Below are positions 40,599 through 40,622 of a stretch of DNA of 40,622 nt, piece by piece (position 1 is the first letter of the stretch; each line of letters opens with the position of its first letter). The stretch lies in assembly GCA_003696445.1 (NCBI GenBank), contig RFHE01000334.1, forward strand, positions 1 to 40,622. The letters run 5' to 3'. The position numbers and the translations under genes are program-made. Below the pieces are notes generated by a model that was not told the DNA's origin, made no database searches, and saw only the letters and a list, made by a program, of their open reading frames with translations. The stretch is from Calditrichota bacterium. GTDB taxonomy: Bacteria; Calditrichota; Calditrichia; RBG-13-44-9; J042.

Positions 40599-40622
40599 AT
40601 GAACAAAAATGAACATGCGCGA
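40599..40622 (+). CDS. Possible start of a further gene, cut by the window end
   Basis: An ATG at 40599 (eight open codons) or at 40610 follows GAGG and AGGG at acceptable distances, about 40 bases after the YfhO-like stop and on the same strand. Too short to identify. Confidence 0.3.

Noticed and set aside
1-40622. CRISPR array, tRNA or rRNA genes
   Set aside because: No regularly spaced short repeats outside the coding repeats of 7560-9530, and no cloverleaf-like or rRNA sequence was noticed in the gaps.
1-40622. Mobile element or recent transfer
   Set aside because: No transposase, integrase, phage gene or target-site duplication, and base composition appears even throughout.

Overview
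The window reads as chromosomal DNA of a moderately GC-rich, Gram-negative bacterium of the Fibrobacteres-Chlorobi-Bacteroidetes (FCB) side of the tree, most like Calditrichota/KSB1-type lineages. The pointers are a C-terminal type IX secretion (T9SS) sorting domain, a GWxTD-domain protein, several lipoprotein and outer-membrane barrel proteins of FCB style, LVIVD and propeller repeat proteins, and a YfhO-like membrane protein. The lineage is inferred from gene content only; there is no rRNA or other marker that settles it. I see no tRNA, rRNA, CRISPR array, transposase, integrase or phage gene.

Layout. 1-4112 (+): the end of an outer-membrane barrel gene, a large lipoprotein, and a second barrel paralogous to the first, closed by a terminator. 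4192-6361 (-): thpR and cinA. 6575-10455 (+): a secreted LVIVD-propeller/cadherin-like repeat protein and a DapA-family aldolase. 10707-14868 (+): msrP, a small membrane protein with two possible zinc sites, and a 774-residue flavoprotein/iron-sulfur membrane fusion; a near-consensus promoter lies just before msrP. 14923-16266 (+): a GH15-like six-hairpin protein. 16332-17530 (-): PII-like protein, PTS IIA and a small CPCGC protein. 17669-19733 (+): outer-membrane protein and comF. 19756-28919 (-): DUF2225, GWxTD, smc and a GH2-like membrane protein, the last three tightly packed. 29203-31786 (+): a branched-chain aminotransferase, a class I aminotransferase, and a 60-residue protein isolated between two strong terminators. 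31902-35797 (-): M49-like lipoprotein, propeller protein with T9SS tail, and an unrecognised 147-residue ORF. 36010-36573 (+): thioredoxin-like protein. 36637-37806 (-): acyl-CoA dehydrogenase. 37989-40559 (+): YfhO-like protein, followed by a possible gene start at the edge.

Best candidate for an undescribed system: the msrP operon. MsrP normally takes electrons from the haem membrane protein MsrQ. No MsrQ is visible here. The operon instead carries a polytopic protein joining an NAD(P)/FAD flavoprotein module to a NapH/NosR-like membrane ferredoxin module, which would be a plausible cytoplasm-to-periplasm electron path for MsrP. A second candidate is a GH2-like module that appears to lack the catalytic NE motif, is fused to a multi-pass membrane domain, and sits immediately upstream of smc. 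Both are inferences from domain order and gene order; nothing here was checked against a database.
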